Source: Rhizorhabdus phycosphaerae (GTDB taxonomy: Bacteria; Pseudomonadota; Alphaproteobacteria; Sphingomonadales; Sphingomonadaceae). From it: DNA of 64,000 bases. Of this stretch, positions 21,536-31,279 are shown in pieces (within the stretch, counting starts at the first letter, position 1; each line of letters begins with the position of its first letter). The notes under the pieces are model-generated. The model saw nothing but the letters and a program-made list of their open reading frames with translations, was not told where the DNA came from and did not search any database. Location: positions 310,001-374,000 of the forward strand of contig NZ_CP049107.1 of the NCBI RefSeq assembly GCF_011044255.1, given 5' to 3'. Position numbers and translations under genes: made by a program.

Positions 21536-23195
21536 TGCGGGCGTTCCCGGCCGCGGCGCGGCGTTGTAGTTCGATCAGGGGCGAGGGTTCGCCGCGGCGC
21601 TTGATGCCGAGGCGGATGAGGTAGCTCCAGACGACGGCGCCCGCGGCCAATATGCCGACGAGCAGGAAGACGTCATTGAAGGCCAGGATATTGGCTTCGC
21701 GGCTTACGGCGCGAGCGAGCAGCGCTGCGCCCTCCGCCGAGCGCAGGGCAGGGTCCCCGACGACGCCGGAGATGGCGGCGCTTCCCGCCTTGATGCGCGC
21801 GACGACTTGCGGGTCGCTCGCCACCAGCGCCTGGACCAGTTCGTGCGAATGATATTTCTCGCGGACGACCTGGAAGGTGCCGAGGAAGGCCGATCCGATC
21901 AGTCCGCCCATGCTCTGGCTGATGCTGAACAGCACGATGAAGCTGATGAAGTTGCGCGTTCCGGCCAGCAGGGTTCGGGCGATGCCGATCACCATCGCCT
22001 GCGCCATGAACAGAAGCGAGGCGAAACCGATAAGAGCCTGGCTCAGATAGAAGCTCGACGGGCGGGTGAGATTGGTGGCGTCGGAGTCCATCAGCGCGCC
22101 GACCATGATGAGGATCACGGCTATGGTGATCGGTCGCGATATGTTGTCGGGACGGATGGTCAGGACGGCCGTCGCCATGCCTGCGATCGACGCGACGACG
22201 ATGATCAGATTGAGCATGACCATCTGGTCGTTGATCATGCCAAGGACGTTGAGCAGCCCGACCGAACCGAAGGCCTGTTCGGACAATAGGATCCGGACGG
22301 ACGCGGCGACCGCCATCAGGCGCATGATTTCCCGCGTGCCGAGCCAGCGGGTGTTGATGAGGGGATTGGCGCGCCGGTGTTCGACGACCAGCGCGGCCGC
22401 GATCAGCGCGGTGCTCGCGGCCAGCGCGATGCCGATCCAGGGCCGCTCCAGCCACCATTGGACGCGCCCCTGGGTGAGAACCGCTATGAGGAGCCAAAGC
22501 CCAGGTGCGAGCAGGAAGAAGGTGAGGAAGTCGAGTTTCTCGAACGCCTTGGTTCTTTCGCTCGGGGGCAGGGGCAGTGCCAGCACGGCCGCGAGCGTCG
22601 CAAGGGCCAGGCCGAGCTCGAACCAGTAGAGCATGTGCCAGTCGCCCGTGGTCAACAGGCTTGGCGAGAGCATGCGGGCGAGCGGCGTCGCCAATTGCGG
22701 AATGCTGATACCGAGCATGATTCCCGCCAGCCGCTTCGGCGCGGGCATCGCCTGGCTGAGATAGAGGACGGTCAGCGTCGATAGACCGCTGGCGGCGATG
22801 CCGCTTGCCGCCCGGACTGCGACCGACGTCCAGAAGTCATGGACGAACAGATGCGCGAAGGTGGTCAGTGCATAGGCCGCCAGCATATAGCGGATGAAGG
22901 GCTGGATTCCGAATTGCTGGCGGTATTTGACCAGCAGCAGATTGCCGGTGACATTGGTCATGAAATAGGCGGCGGTCAGCCAGGCGGCCTCGTCGCTGTT
23001 CAGCCCCAGCGTCCCTTGTGCAAAGCCGAGATTGACGGTGACGAGGGCGTTGCCCAGGCCACCGGTGATGCCGACCAGACATCCGATCGCGAAATAGAGA
23101 CGGCGTCTCGGCGTCGGATGGTCCGGATTGGCGGGCGAGCCGGGCAATGTCGGCCGTTCGTGCGGCTTGAAGATATATGCGGGTCTGTCCGCCAT
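21528..23195 (-). CDS. EmrB/QacA-type MFS multidrug exporter (DHA2 family)
   Basis: 555 residues with about 14 hydrophobic segments, the DHA2 layout. The proton-coupled antiporter partner of the adaptor and channel encoded just downstream. Visible landmarks: the helix 1 start RLYFAIGCLVGITGGLGNAL, the LGLNSDEAAWLTAAYFMTNV stretch typical of EmrB-like pumps, and AASGIAASGLSTLTVLYLSQ in helix 4. First gene of the efflux operon 23195-19041 and 55 nt downstream of the CPA2 gene. No linked MarR/TetR regulator is present in the window. Confidence 0.93.
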   Translation of the reverse strand: MADRPAYIFKPHERPTLPGSPANPDHPTPRRRLYFAIGCLVGITGGLGNALVTVNLGFAQGTLGLNSDEAAWLTAAYFMTNVTGNLLLVKYRQQFGIQPFIRYMLAAYALTTFAHLFVHDFWTSVAVRAASGIAASGLSTLTVLYLSQAMPAPKRLAGIMLGISIPQLATPLARMLSPSLLTTGDWHMLYWFELGLALATLAAVLALPLPPSERTKAFEKLDFLTFFLLAPGLWLLIAVLTQGRVQWWLERPWIGIALAASTALIAAALVVEHRRANPLINTRWLGTREIMRLMAVAASVRILLSEQAFGSVGLLNVLGMINDQMVMLNLIIVVASIAGMATAVLTIRPDNISRPITIAVILIMVGALMDSDATNLTRPSSFYLSQALIGFASLLFMAQAMVIGIARTLLAGTRNFISFIVLFSISQSMGGLIGSAFLGTFQVVREKYHSHELVQALVASDPQVVARIKAGSAAISGVVGDPALRSAEGAALLARAVSREANILAFNDVFLLVGILAAGAVVWSYLIRLGIKRRGEPSPLIELQRRAAAGNARND

Positions 23196-23250
23196 CCGAT
23201 GTTCCAGTTCGAGCGCGTTCAGAACCGGCGAAACTGGTTTCGGTTCCGTT

Positions 23251-25032
23251 TCAGATCTTGTCGGTCTTCACGTCGCGCAGTCGTCTGGTCGAAATCCGCG
23301 GTTCGTGGCTGAGCTGCCCCATTTCCATGATCTTGGCTCGCAGTTCAGCGCGCTTCTCGTGGATCGAGGCGATGACCGGCCCCATGGCGATGCCGAGGTC
23401 GACCAGTACGGCTTCGGACAGTTGCAGTGACGATTCGAGGGTCTCGGGTACCGCATCGGTGGCGCCAGCGCGGTACAGCTCGGCCGCGTGATTGGGATCG
23501 CGGGCGCGGGCGACGATCGTCAGGTCCGGGTGAAGCCGCCGCACCTGCCGCGTGATGCGCACGACCTGCACCGGATCGTCCATCGTCAGGATGAGCGCGG
23601 TGGCGTGGGACAGGTCGAGATGTTCGACCATACCGGGCCGGGCGATGTCGCCGAACATGACCGAATAGCCGCGCTTGCGCGCGTGGTGGACGGTGTCGAT
23701 GTCGGCGTCGATCGCCAGATAGGGTTTGGAATGGGTGCTCAGCATCTGCGCGACGAGCCGCCCGACCCGGCCGAACCCCGCAATGATCGCACGGCCCCCG
23801 GGCTCCTCGCTGACATCCACGACATCCTGGTCGCGCTCATCGACCCGCCGCGCGAGATCATGGCCAACCCTGGCGAGGATGGGCGTAATGGTCAGTCCGA
23901 TCGCCGTCACCATTTGCCAGAAGGCTGCCGTGTCTGGGGCGATGAGCCGCGCCTGGGCCGCTGTCGCGAGAACGATCAGCGTGGTTTCCGAAGGCGAGGA
24001 CATCAGCAGGCCGGTTTCGGCCGCGACGGCGCGCTTGGCGCCCCAGAAGCGCAGCAGCCCAGCCGTGATCACGGCTTTTACCAGGACCACGGCGATCACC
24101 GCGAAGGCCAGCTTGTCCCAATTGTCGAGGATCATCACCGGATCGACCGACATGCCGACGGTGATCAGGAACACGCCCAGCGCCAGCCCCTTAAACGGCG
24201 CGGTCACGAGTTCGACCTCGGCATGATAGTCGGTTTCGGCGATCAGCAGGCCGGCAATCAAGGCTCCGACGATCGGCGACAGCCCTACTGCGGTCGTCGC
24301 TATGCTCGACAGAATGACCACCAGCAGGCTGGCGGACAGGAACAGTTCGGGATTCTTGGCCCGCGCCGCCTGAGCGAAGAGGCGCGGAAGAAGAAGTCTG
24401 CCTCCGATCAACATGGCAGCGACCACGGCGATGCCCAGCATCAGGGTCCGGGCCAGCCCGTTCCAGCCTTCGGTATCTCCATAAGGCGCCATCACGCCCA
24501 GGGCGAATACGATGGGAACCAACGCGAGGTCTTCCAGGAGAAGGATGCCGAAGGCGCGCTGTCCCACCGCGCCTGTCGTTCCCACCATTGGCAGCACCAG
24601 CGCGGTTGAGGACAGGGCCAGCGCCAGGCCCAGTCCGAGCGAACCGGCCGCGCTCTGGCCTGAGATCCAGAGCGACAGACCCAATATCGTCGCGGCGAGC
24701 AGCAGTTTGGAGGTGCCCAGACCGAATACGGTCCGGCGCAAACCCCAAAGCCTGCGAAAACTGAGTTCCAGGCCGATCGAGAAGAGCAGCAGAACAATTC
24801 CGAACTCCGCGAAGGGCTCGATCGACCGCGGGTTGGTGATGGTCACATGGTAAAGCCACGGAAATCTATCCGTCAGCATCCCCAGTCCATGGGGGCCTGC
24901 GAGCATGCCGACCAGAATGAAGCCGATGACCGGCGTAATCCTGAACCGGGCGAACAGAGGAATCACGATCCCGGCGGTTCCGAGAATGACAAGCGAATCA
25001 CTGAAGGCTTCGGAATGGATCGGTAGCGCCAT
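23251..25032 (-). CDS. CPA2 family monovalent cation:proton antiporter with TrkA-N domain
   Basis: KefB/YbaL-type transporter: an N-terminal Na+/H+ exchanger domain (about residues 10-380, 12-13 helices, with the LVLPMVGTTGAVGQRAFGIL and GLLIAETDYHAEVE landmarks) and a cytoplasmic RCK/TrkA-N domain from about residue 415 whose dinucleotide-binding motif is AIIAGFGRVGRLVA. Start placed at ATG 25032 (MALPIHSEAF), giving 593 residues; it lacks a clear Shine-Dalgarno sequence, so a start slightly upstream is possible. Likely exports K+ or Na+ in pH or electrophile stress. Sits upstream of the efflux operon. Confidence 0.92.
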   Translation of the reverse strand: MALPIHSEAFSDSLVILGTAGIVIPLFARFRITPVIGFILVGMLAGPHGLGMLTDRFPWLYHVTITNPRSIEPFAEFGIVLLLFSIGLELSFRRLWGLRRTVFGLGTSKLLLAATILGLSLWISGQSAAGSLGLGLALALSSTALVLPMVGTTGAVGQRAFGILLLEDLALVPIVFALGVMAPYGDTEGWNGLARTLMLGIAVVAAMLIGGRLLLPRLFAQAARAKNPELFLSASLLVVILSSIATTAVGLSPIVGALIAGLLIAETDYHAEVELVTAPFKGLALGVFLITVGMSVDPVMILDNWDKLAFAVIAVVLVKAVITAGLLRFWGAKRAVAAETGLLMSSPSETTLIVLATAAQARLIAPDTAAFWQMVTAIGLTITPILARVGHDLARRVDERDQDVVDVSEEPGGRAIIAGFGRVGRLVAQMLSTHSKPYLAIDADIDTVHHARKRGYSVMFGDIARPGMVEHLDLSHATALILTMDDPVQVVRITRQVRRLHPDLTIVARARDPNHAAELYRAGATDAVPETLESSLQLSEAVLVDLGIAMGPVIASIHEKRAELRAKIMEMGQLSHEPRISTRRLRDVKTDKI

Positions 25033-25182
25033 GCGGAGATCATTACGGATCACCCCCCGATTGACTACCCTTGGCTTAAAAAAGCTTTTGCATCCCGAGC
25101 CTTGATTGCACGCAGTTGAGAGATTGCAACAGGTTGGAGAGGCCGGCGACCGCCGTGCACCACGTTCCGCGAACGATCGCTT

Positions 25183-25223
25183 CAAAAGAAAGAGGGCGCC
25201 GTTCCGCTGGAACGACGCCCTCT
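25183..25223 (-). terminator. Rho-independent terminator of icd
   Basis: Fifteen-base arms AGAGGGCGCCGTTCC (25191-25205) and GGAACGACGCCCTCT (25209-25223), one mismatch, three-base loop; on the minus strand it is followed by TTCTTTTGAA (25190-25181). Placed 27 nt after the icd stop. Confidence 0.88.
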
Positions 25224-25249
25224 GCCTGTTTACGGTCTTTCAGGAGGGA

Positions 25250-26470
25250 TCAGGCCCAGTTGGCCATCTCTGCCTCGAGGTTGACGCGGATCTGTTCGAA
25301 GAACTGCTCGGTCGTCATCCAGGGCTGGTCGGGACCGATCAGGATCGCGAGATCCTTGGTCATGCCGCCCTTCTCGACGGTTTCGATGCAGACGCGCTCG
25401 AGCGTTTCGGCGAACTTGACCACGTCCGGCGTGTCGTCGAACTTGCCGCGGAACTGCAGGCCCTGCGTCCAGGCGAAGATCGAGGCGATCGGGTTGGTCG
25501 AGGTCGCCTTGCCCTGCTCGTGCATGCGATAGTGGCGCGTGACGGTGCCATGGGCGGCCTCGGCCTCGATCGTCTTGCCATCGGGCGACATCAGGACCGA
25601 GGTCATGAGGCCGAGCGAACCGAAGCCCTGCGCCACGGTATCCGACTGGACGTCGCCGTCATAATTCTTGCAGGCCCAGACGAACTTGCCGTTCCACTTG
25701 AGCGCCGAGGCGACCATGTCGTCGATCAGGCGGTGCTCGTAGACGATACCGGCAGCCTTGAACGCATCGGCGAACTCCGCGTCGAAAACCTCCTGGAACA
25801 GATCCTTGAAGCGACCATCATAGGCCTTCAGGATGGTGTTCTTGGTCGACAGGTACAGCGGCCACTTGCGATCGAGCGCATAGTTCATGCTGGCGCGGGC
25901 GAAGTCGCGGATCGAGTCATCGAGATTGTACATGCCCATCGCCACACCGGCCGACGGATATTGGAAGACCTCATGCTCGATGGTCTCGCCATTGTCGCCT
26001 TCCCAGACCATCCGCAGCTTGCCGGGGCCGGGGACGAGGAAGTCGGTGGCGCGATACTGATCGCCGAACGCGTGGCGGCCGACCACGATGGGGTCGGTCC
26101 AGCCCGGGACGAGCCGGGGGACGTTCTTGATGACGATCGGCTCACGGAAGACGACACCGCCGAGGATGTTCCGGATCGTGCCGTTGGGCGACTTCCACAT
26201 CTTCTTCAGGCTGAACTCTTCGACGCGCGCTTCGTCGGGGGTGATCGTGGCGCACTTCACGCCTACGCCATATTGCTGGATCGCCTTGGCGCTGTCGATC
26301 GTGATCTGATCGTTGGTCTCGTCACGCTTCTGGATCGACAGGTCGAAATATTTGAGGTCGATGTCGAGATAAGGGAGGATCAGGCGTTCGCGAATCCACT
26401 GCCAGATAATCCGCGTCATCTCGTCGCCGTCGAGTTCGACGACCGGGGTTTTCACCTTGATCTTCGCCAT
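25250..26470 (-). CDS. icd: NADP-dependent isocitrate dehydrogenase
   Basis: TCA cycle enzyme producing 2-oxoglutarate, CO2 and NADPH. 406 residues, the size and sequence type of the eukaryote-like (subfamily II) dimeric enzymes common in alphaproteobacteria, starting [17 protein letters not shown]. The substrate-binding region and NADP pocket ([20 protein letters not shown] near residue 242; [17 protein letters not shown] near 307, with the His-Arg-xx-Arg NADP determinants) are visible. GGAG lies about ten bases before the ATG. Strong intrinsic terminator downstream; divergent from psd. Confidence 0.97.
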   Translation of the reverse strand: MAKIKVKTPVVELDGDEMTRIIWQWIRERLILPYLDIDLKYFDLSIQKRDETNDQITIDSAKAIQQYGVGVKCATITPDEARVEEFSLKKMWKSPNGTIRNILGGVVFREPIVIKNVPRLVPGWTDPIVVGRHAFGDQYRATDFLVPGPGKLRMVWEGDNGETIEHEVFQYPSAGVAMGMYNLDDSIRDFARASMNYALDRKWPLYLSTKNTILKAYDGRFKDLFQEVFDAEFADAFKAAGIVYEHRLIDDMVASALKWNGKFVWACKNYDGDVQSDTVAQGFGSLGLMTSVLMSPDGKTIEAEAAHGTVTRHYRMHEQGKATSTNPIASIFAWTQGLQFRGKFDDTPDVVKFAETLERVCIETVEKGGMTKDLAILIGPDQPWMTTEQFFEQIRVNLEAEMANWA

Positions 26471-26511
26471 GCTTCTTCATCTCCGGGGAAGGATATTGCC
26501 GCGTGTCCCTA

Positions 26512-26559
26512 TGCCGAGAAACCGACGGGATCAACCGCTCGCGCCGCCTTTTCTCGGCA
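26512..26559. repeat. Inverted repeat in the icd-psd divergent gap
   Basis: Perfect 10-base arms TGCCGAGAAA (26512-26521) and TTTCTCGGCA (26550-26559), 28 bases apart, in the 166-nt gap between the icd and psd starts. Could be a split regulator site or a weak stem; nothing in the flanking genes names a regulator. Confidence 0.5.
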
Positions 26560-26636
26560 ATGGCAACAAAGAATTCCGTGCCCGATCACGAGCGGCAATG
26601 ATTGTCAGTCGGCATCGCTGTCCCTACAAGGTCGGG

Positions 26637-27371
26637 ATGACATCGCTCGACAAACCGGAAATCGGCACCACCTCCGTCAAGTGGCGCTGGCCCAGCATCC
26701 ATCCCGAAGGCCGCAAATTCGTTCTGATCGCGGCCGTGATCTGCCTCGTGTTCGCGCTGATGGCGTGGGAGACGCTTGCCTGGCCGATGGCCGGGATCAC
26801 CCTGTGGGTCGCCGCCTTCTTCCGCGACCCTGTACGGAGCACGCCGGTGGGCGAGGGACTGGTGATCGCGCCTGCCGACGGGCTGGTCACGATGATCACG
26901 ACCGTGCCGCCGCCGCGCGAACTCGCCGGTGAGGACGGGCTCGGTGACGCCCCGATGACGCGCGTCTCGATCTTCATGTCGGTGTTCGACGTCCATATCA
27001 ATCGCACCCCGATCCCAGGGACGATCAAGCGAATCGCCTATATTGCGGGCAGCTTTCTCAACGCCGACCTCGATAAGGCCAGCGAAGAAAATGAGCGTCA
27101 GCATTTCTTGGTCGAGGGTGCGGACGGAACGCGCATCGGCTTTACCCAGATCGCAGGCCTGGTCGCACGCCGTATCGTTCCGCTGGTCAAGGTCGGCGAG
27201 CCGGTCGGGCTGGGGCAGCGTATCGGTCTGATCCGCTTCGGGAGCCGCGTCGATGTCTATCTGCCGGCAGGCACCGGCCACCGTGTGGCGCTCGGCCAGC
27301 GCACGATCGCCGGGGAGACGGTGATCGCACGTCTCGGCGAGAGCGACCGGACCATCGGCGCAGCGCAGTAA
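26637..27371 (+). CDS. psd: Phosphatidylserine decarboxylase (short, archaeal-type PSD)
   Basis: Pyruvoyl-dependent enzyme making phosphatidylethanolamine. 244 residues from ATG 26637 ([10 protein letters not shown]); upstream frame is not family-like. A hydrophobic N-terminal pair about residues 28-62 anchors it. Landmarks: [20 protein letters not shown] (the conserved S/A-P-x-D-G), [14 protein letters not shown] and the self-cleavage site in the C-terminal [12 protein letters not shown], where the chain would split between Gly and Ser to make the pyruvoyl group. Followed 31 nt later by pssA, the enzyme that supplies its substrate. Confidence 0.95.
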   Translation: MTSLDKPEIGTTSVKWRWPSIHPEGRKFVLIAAVICLVFALMAWETLAWPMAGITLWVAAFFRDPVRSTPVGEGLVIAPADGLVTMITTVPPPRELAGEDGLGDAPMTRVSIFMSVFDVHINRTPIPGTIKRIAYIAGSFLNADLDKASEENERQHFLVEGADGTRIGFTQIAGLVARRIVPLVKVGEPVGLGQRIGLIRFGSRVDVYLPAGTGHRVALGQRTIAGETVIARLGESDRTIGAAQ

Positions 27372-27402
27372 TCGGCCTGCGGGCGACAAGAGAGGCTTGA
27401 CC

Positions 27403-28203
27403 ATGGCGATGCTCGGCAGGCGCGAGAATATCCGGCGCGGCATCCCCGCGCGGGCTGTGGCGCCCAATGCCGTCACGGCGCTGGCGCTGTGTTCGGGGCT
27501 GACCGGCGTGCGGTTCGCAATCGCGGGCGAATGGGAAAAGGCTCTGATCGCCATTCTCGTCGCGGGGATATTGGACGGTCTCGACGGCCGCATCGCCCGT
27601 CTTCTTAAAGGTGAAAGCCGTTTCGGGGCCGAACTCGACTCCCTGTCGGACGTGATCGCCTTCGGGGTATCCCCGGCGATCATCATGTTTCTCTGGTCGC
27701 TCAACGAAATCCCGCGCTTCGGCTGGGTCTTCGCGCTGGGCTATGCCGTCTGCGCCGCCCTGCGGCTCGCCCGCTTCAACGCTTCCATCGATAAGGCCGA
27801 GCATCCGCGCAAGGCCGCGGGTTTTCTGACTGGCGTTCCGGCGCCGCTCGGAGCGGGAATCATGCTGGTGCCCGTTGCCATGTGGCTGTGGAGCGACGTC
27901 TACTGGTTTCGCGATCCGTTCTTCATCTGTGCCTGGGCGGCGCTCGTCGGCTTTCTGATGATCTCCGACGTTGCGACCTATAGCTGGTCATCGCTCCATA
28001 TTTCGCGTGCGTGGCGCCTTCCGGCCCTGCTCGGCATCGCGATGGTGGGCGCTGCGCTCTTCACCGCGCCTTGGCATACGCTGAGCTTCATCATGCTCGG
28101 CTATCTGGCGACAGTGCCCTTCAGCATCGCCGGCTATCGCCGGTTCAAGCGGCAGCCCGCAGCGATCGTGCCGGCAGTGGACGAAACTGCGCTTGGCGCG
28201 TGA
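27403..28203 (+). CDS. pssA: CDP-diacylglycerol-serine O-phosphatidyltransferase
   Basis: Membrane enzyme making phosphatidylserine from CDP-diacylglycerol and serine; works with psd upstream. 266 residues from ATG 27403 (AGAGG six to ten bases upstream). The CDP-alcohol phosphotransferase signature is complete: DGLDGRIARLLKG ... GAELDSLSD (D-x2-D-G-x2-A-R-x8-G-x3-D-x3-D) near residue 62. Several hydrophobic segments follow. Its 3' end overlaps, on the other strand, a likely small membrane-protein gene. Confidence 0.95.
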   Translation: MAMLGRRENIRRGIPARAVAPNAVTALALCSGLTGVRFAIAGEWEKALIAILVAGILDGLDGRIARLLKGESRFGAELDSLSDVIAFGVSPAIIMFLWSLNEIPRFGWVFALGYAVCAALRLARFNASIDKAEHPRKAAGFLTGVPAPLGAGIMLVPVAMWLWSDVYWFRDPFFICAWAALVGFLMISDVATYSWSSLHISRAWRLPALLGIAMVGAALFTAPWHTLSFIMLGYLATVPFSIAGYRRFKRQPAAIVPAVDETALGA

Positions 28204-28363
28204 CGCGGACGCGGCGTTCCACCGTCGCTGGGCGTTGCTGAGTATCGACAAGTCCGAGCGCCCGCCGGATGTGCGGCATTTCCTGTCGCGCCGTATCGAT
28301 CACCACGCTGATCGACAGCAGGATCACCGACAGGAAGAAGGTCAGGAACAGCAGCTGAAGCAT
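28145..28363 (-). CDS. Small hypothetical single-pass membrane protein
   Basis: 72 residues from ATG 28363, which has GGAG eight bases upstream. The N-terminal 25 residues are a strong membrane segment (LQLLFLTFFLSVILLSISVV), followed by a basic, soluble tail rich in Arg. Its last 59 bases overlap the end of pssA on the opposite strand. Codon use is plausible and the ribosome site good, but there is no recognised domain, so it remains a prediction. Confidence 0.5.
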   Translation of the reverse strand: MLQLLFLTFFLSVILLSISVVIDTARQEMPHIRRALGLVDTQQRPATVERRVRVTRQAQFRPLPARSLRAAA

Positions 28364-28544
28364 CGATTCTACTCCGTTGCGGGCAGCCCGGTTAACGTCC
28401 GGATCGCCCCAGGGTGCCATATTCGCTCTACGTAGCCTTAATGTTCTTCATTTGTTCTTGCCTGTCAAGCGCCTCGCTGGTGCTTGCATTTCTGCGCCGC
28501 CTGGCTTAAGTCGCCGCGCATTCCGCATGCGGGGCTTACATACC

Positions 28545-28568
28545 GGTGCCGGGGTTTCCCCGGTGACC
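28545..28568 (+). promoter_or_regulatory. Structured leader hairpin upstream of rpsB
   Basis: Inverted repeat GGT-G-CCGGGG (28545-28554) / CCCCGG-TG-ACC (28558-28568) with a TTT loop, ending 38 nt before the rpsB start. No T-run follows, so it is not a terminator; it may be part of an S2-responsive leader, as rpsB is autoregulated in other proteobacteria. A poor promoter candidate (TTGCAT-N16-TTAAGT, 28484-28511) lies just upstream. Confidence 0.35.
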
Positions 28569-28606
28569 GCTCCGCAGAGGTTCAAACCGGGTAAGGAGAT
28601 AATCCT

Positions 28607-29359
28607 ATGGCGGCTCCCACCGTCTCCATGCAGGCGTTGCTCGACGCCGGCGCACATTTCGGTCACCAGACTCACCGCTGGAATCCGAAGATGAAGCCGT
28701 ATCTGTTCGGCGACCGCAACGGCATCCACATCATCGATCTTTCGCAGACCGTGCCGCTCTTCGCGCGCGCGCTCGACTTCATCAGCCAGAGCGTCCAGCA
28801 CGGCGGCAAGGTCCTTTTCGTCGGCACCAAGCGCCAGGCGCAGGATCCGATTGCCGAGGCCGCGCGTCGTTCGGGCCAGCATTATGTCAACCATCGCTGG
28901 CTGGGCGGCATGCTCACCAACTGGAAGACGATCTCGAACTCGATCAAGCGCTTCAAGGCGCTCGAAGAGCAGCTGTCGGGCGACACCCACGGCCTCACCA
29001 AGAAGGAAGTCCTTCAGCTCACCCGTGAGCGCGACAAGTTCGAGCTTTCGCTCGGCGGCATCCGCGATATGGGCGGCATTCCGGACGTGATGTTTGTGAT
29101 CGACGCCAACAAGGAAGAGCTGGCGATCAAGGAGGCCAATACGCTCGGCATCCCCGTCGTCGCGATCCTCGATTCGAACGTGAGCCCGGACGGTATCGCC
29201 TTCCCGGTTCCAGCGAACGACGACGCGGCCCGCGCCATCCGCCTCTATTGCGAAGCCGTCGCCGAAGCTGCGACGCGCGGTCAGCAGGGCGGCCGTCAGG
29301 CGCGTGGCGAGGATCTCGGCGCTTCGGTCGAGGCTCCGATCGAAGAAGCCATCGCGTAA
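28607..29359 (+). CDS. rpsB: 30S ribosomal protein S2
   Basis: Core ribosomal protein, 250 residues, beginning [20 protein letters not shown] with the conserved [20 protein letters not shown], then [18 protein letters not shown]-type stretch near residue 92 and the DIMFVID-like [14 protein letters not shown] near 163. AAGGAG lies nine bases upstream of the ATG. First of the classical rpsB-tsf-pyrH-frr order; a repeat-filled 116-nt gap separates it from tsf. Confidence 0.98.
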   Translation: MAAPTVSMQALLDAGAHFGHQTHRWNPKMKPYLFGDRNGIHIIDLSQTVPLFARALDFISQSVQHGGKVLFVGTKRQAQDPIAEAARRSGQHYVNHRWLGGMLTNWKTISNSIKRFKALEEQLSGDTHGLTKKEVLQLTRERDKFELSLGGIRDMGGIPDVMFVIDANKEELAIKEANTLGIPVVAILDSNVSPDGIAFPVPANDDAARAIRLYCEAVAEAATRGQQGGRQARGEDLGASVEAPIEEAIA

Positions 29360-29373
29360 CAAATCTATCGTCG

Positions 29374-29446
29374 TCCCGGCCTAGGCCGGGATCTCCCGGC
29401 CCGTGCTTCGGCACGGGTCCGGCCTGAGACCCCGGCTTGTCCGGGG
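29374..29446. repeat. Cluster of three palindromes between rpsB and tsf
   Basis: Three perfect stem sequences in 73 bases: an 18-base palindrome TCCCGGCCTAGGCCGGGA (29374-29391), CCCGTGC-TTCG-GCACGGG (29400-29417, a stable UUCG tetraloop hairpin) and CCCCGG-CTTGT-CCGGGG (29430-29446). They look like the dispersed intergenic palindromes (REP-like) found in sphingomonads. In transcripts they would fold into stable stems between the two genes, and may set the ratio of S2 to EF-Ts. Confidence 0.7.
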
Positions 29447-29475
29447 CGATGTGTTTCTGACGAAAGGAAAGCAAT

Positions 29476-30399
29476 ATGGCGGATATCACCGCTTCGGCCG
29501 TCAAGGAGCTTCGCGAGAAGACCGGCGCCGGCATGATGGATTGCAAGAAGGCGCTCACCGAGACGAACGGCGACATGGAAGCCGCCGTCGACTGGCTGCG
29601 CACCAAGGGCCTCGCCACCGCCGCGAAGAAGTCGAGCCGCACCGCGGCCGAGGGTCTCGTGGGCGTTGCCGTCGAAGGCACCAAGGGTGCTGCGGTCGAG
29701 GTCAATTCCGAGACCGACTTCGTTGCCAAGAACGAGCAGTTCCAGGACTTCGTCCGCACGGTCACCAAGCTTGCGCTCGAGGCCGGTGACGACGTCGCGG
29801 CGCTTGGCGCGGCTGCCTATCCGGGCGGCGGCACCGTGTCGGAGAAGCTGACCGCGAACATCGCGACGATCGGCGAGAACCAGACGCTGCGCCGCGCGAA
29901 GATCGTCGAAGTGTCGCAGGGCGCGATCGTTCCCTACGTCCACAATGCCGCAGCCCCCGGCCTGGGCAAGATCGGCGTGCTCGTCGCGCTCGAGGGCGAC
30001 GCTCCCGTTGCCGAGATCGAAGCCGTCGGCAAGCAGATCGCGATGCACATCGCGGCGGCTTTCCCGCAGGCGCTGACCGAGGATGGCCTCGACGCCACGG
30101 TGATCGAGCGCGAGCGCGCGATCGCCGCCGAGAAGGCGGCCGAATCGGGCAAGCCGGCCGAGATCATCGAGAAGATGGTCCAGGGCGCCGTCGCGAAGTT
30201 CCGCAAGGAAAACGCGCTGCTCAGCCAGATCTTCGTCATGGACAACAAGACCCCGATCGCGCAGGTCGTCGCCAAGGCCGCCAAGGCGGCGGGTGGCTCG
30301 ATCGTGCTGAAGGACTATGTCCGCTTCCAGCTCGGTGAAGGCATCGAGAAGGAAGTCAGCGACTTCGCCGCCGAAGTCGCGGCAGCCGTCAAGGCCTGA
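29476..30399 (+). CDS. tsf: Translation elongation factor Ts
   Basis: Nucleotide exchange factor for EF-Tu, 307 residues. The EF-Ts N-terminal UBA-like domain and hallmark [20 protein letters not shown] near residue 13 are clear, as is [20 protein letters not shown] near 73, which contains the TDFV contact motif. C-terminal dimerisation domain ends in KAVA-like AAVKA. Follows the palindrome cluster; GAAAGGAAA lies seven bases before its ATG. A terminator follows 11 nt after its stop. Confidence 0.98.
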   Translation: MADITASAVKELREKTGAGMMDCKKALTETNGDMEAAVDWLRTKGLATAAKKSSRTAAEGLVGVAVEGTKGAAVEVNSETDFVAKNEQFQDFVRTVTKLALEAGDDVAALGAAAYPGGGTVSEKLTANIATIGENQTLRRAKIVEVSQGAIVPYVHNAAAPGLGKIGVLVALEGDAPVAEIEAVGKQIAMHIAAAFPQALTEDGLDATVIERERAIAAEKAAESGKPAEIIEKMVQGAVAKFRKENALLSQIFVMDNKTPIAQVVAKAAKAAGGSIVLKDYVRFQLGEGIEKEVSDFAAEVAAAVKA

Positions 30400-30410
30400 T
30401 CCGTTCGAAC

Positions 30411-30453
30411 AAGGCCCGCTCTTTCGGTTTCGACCGGGGGAGCGGGCCTTTTT
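30411..30453 (+). terminator. Rho-independent terminator after tsf
   Basis: Eleven-base arms AAGGCCCGCTC (30411-30421) and GAGCGGGCCTT (30440-30450) followed by TTT (five Ts in a row with the arm). Separates rpsB-tsf from the pyrH transcription unit. Confidence 0.9.
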
Positions 30454-30487
30454 CATGTCCGCGCGCTTCGCGCCGGCGCCGTGGCGC

Positions 30488-30516
30488 TTGGCAGCGCGTG
30501 ATGCTGCCCCTAAGGT
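30488..30516 (+). promoter_or_regulatory. Candidate sigma-70 promoter of the pyrH operon
   Basis: TTGGCA (30488-30493), 17-nt spacer, TAAGGT (30511-30516), 38 nt before the pyrH ATG and after the tsf terminator. -35 is good, -10 moderate. Confidence 0.4.
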
Positions 30517-30553
30517 GCGGCAACAGCTTTAAGATAATGAGTAACAAACGCCT

Positions 30554-31267
30554 ATGGACCGTCCGCGCTTCAAACGTATCCTGCTGAAGCTATCGGGTGA
30601 GGTTCTGATGGGGCAGGGCCAGTTCGGCATCGATCCCGAAACCGTCGCCCGCGTGGCTCGCGAAATTGCAGACGTCGCCACCCAATATGAGCTTTGCCTC
30701 GTGGTCGGGGGCGGCAACATCTTCCGTGGTCTGGCCGCCGCCGCCAAGGGATTCGACCGCACCAGCGCCGATTATATGGGGATGCTGGCGACCGTCATGA
30801 ACGCGCTTGCCGTGCAGAACGCGCTCGAGCAGATCGGCGTCGACACGCGCGTCCAGTCCGCCATTCCGATGTCGACCGTCTGTGAGCCCTTCATCCGCAG
30901 GCGCGCCGAGCGCCACCTGGAGAAGGGGCGTATCGTGATTTTTGCGGCCGGCACCGGCAATCCCTATTTCACGACCGACAGCGCGGCCGCGCTGCGCGCG
31001 GCGGAGATGGGATGTGACGCTCTGCTCAAGGGAACCTCGGTCGACGGTGTCTACAACGCCGATCCGAAGAAGGATCCGACCGCGACCCGCTACGAGACAG
31101 TCACCTTCAACCGCGTGCTGGCCGACGACCTCAAGGTCATGGACGCCAGCGCCGTGGCGCTGTGCCGCGACAATGATATTCCGATCGTGGTATTCAACAT
31201 CCGCGAGCAGGGCAATCTGGCCCGGGTGCTCGGGGGAACGGGTACGGCCACGGTCGTTCAGAACTAG
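30554..31267 (+). CDS. pyrH: UMP kinase (uridylate kinase)
   Basis: Phosphorylates UMP to UDP in pyrimidine synthesis; amino-acid kinase fold, 237 residues. Visible: [20 protein letters not shown], the glycine loop [10 protein letters not shown] near residue 55, and [20 protein letters not shown] near 137 that binds UMP. First gene of the run pyrH-frr-uppS-cdsA-dxr-rseP-bamA-skp-fabZ, in which each gene overlaps or nearly touches the next. Confidence 0.97.
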   Translation: MDRPRFKRILLKLSGEVLMGQGQFGIDPETVARVAREIADVATQYELCLVVGGGNIFRGLAAAAKGFDRTSADYMGMLATVMNALAVQNALEQIGVDTRVQSAIPMSTVCEPFIRRRAERHLEKGRIVIFAAGTGNPYFTTDSAAALRAAEMGCDALLKGTSVDGVYNADPKKDPTATRYETVTFNRVLADDLKVMDASAVALCRDNDIPIVVFNIREQGNLARVLGGTGTATVVQN

Positions 31268-31279
31268 GGAGACGAAGCC

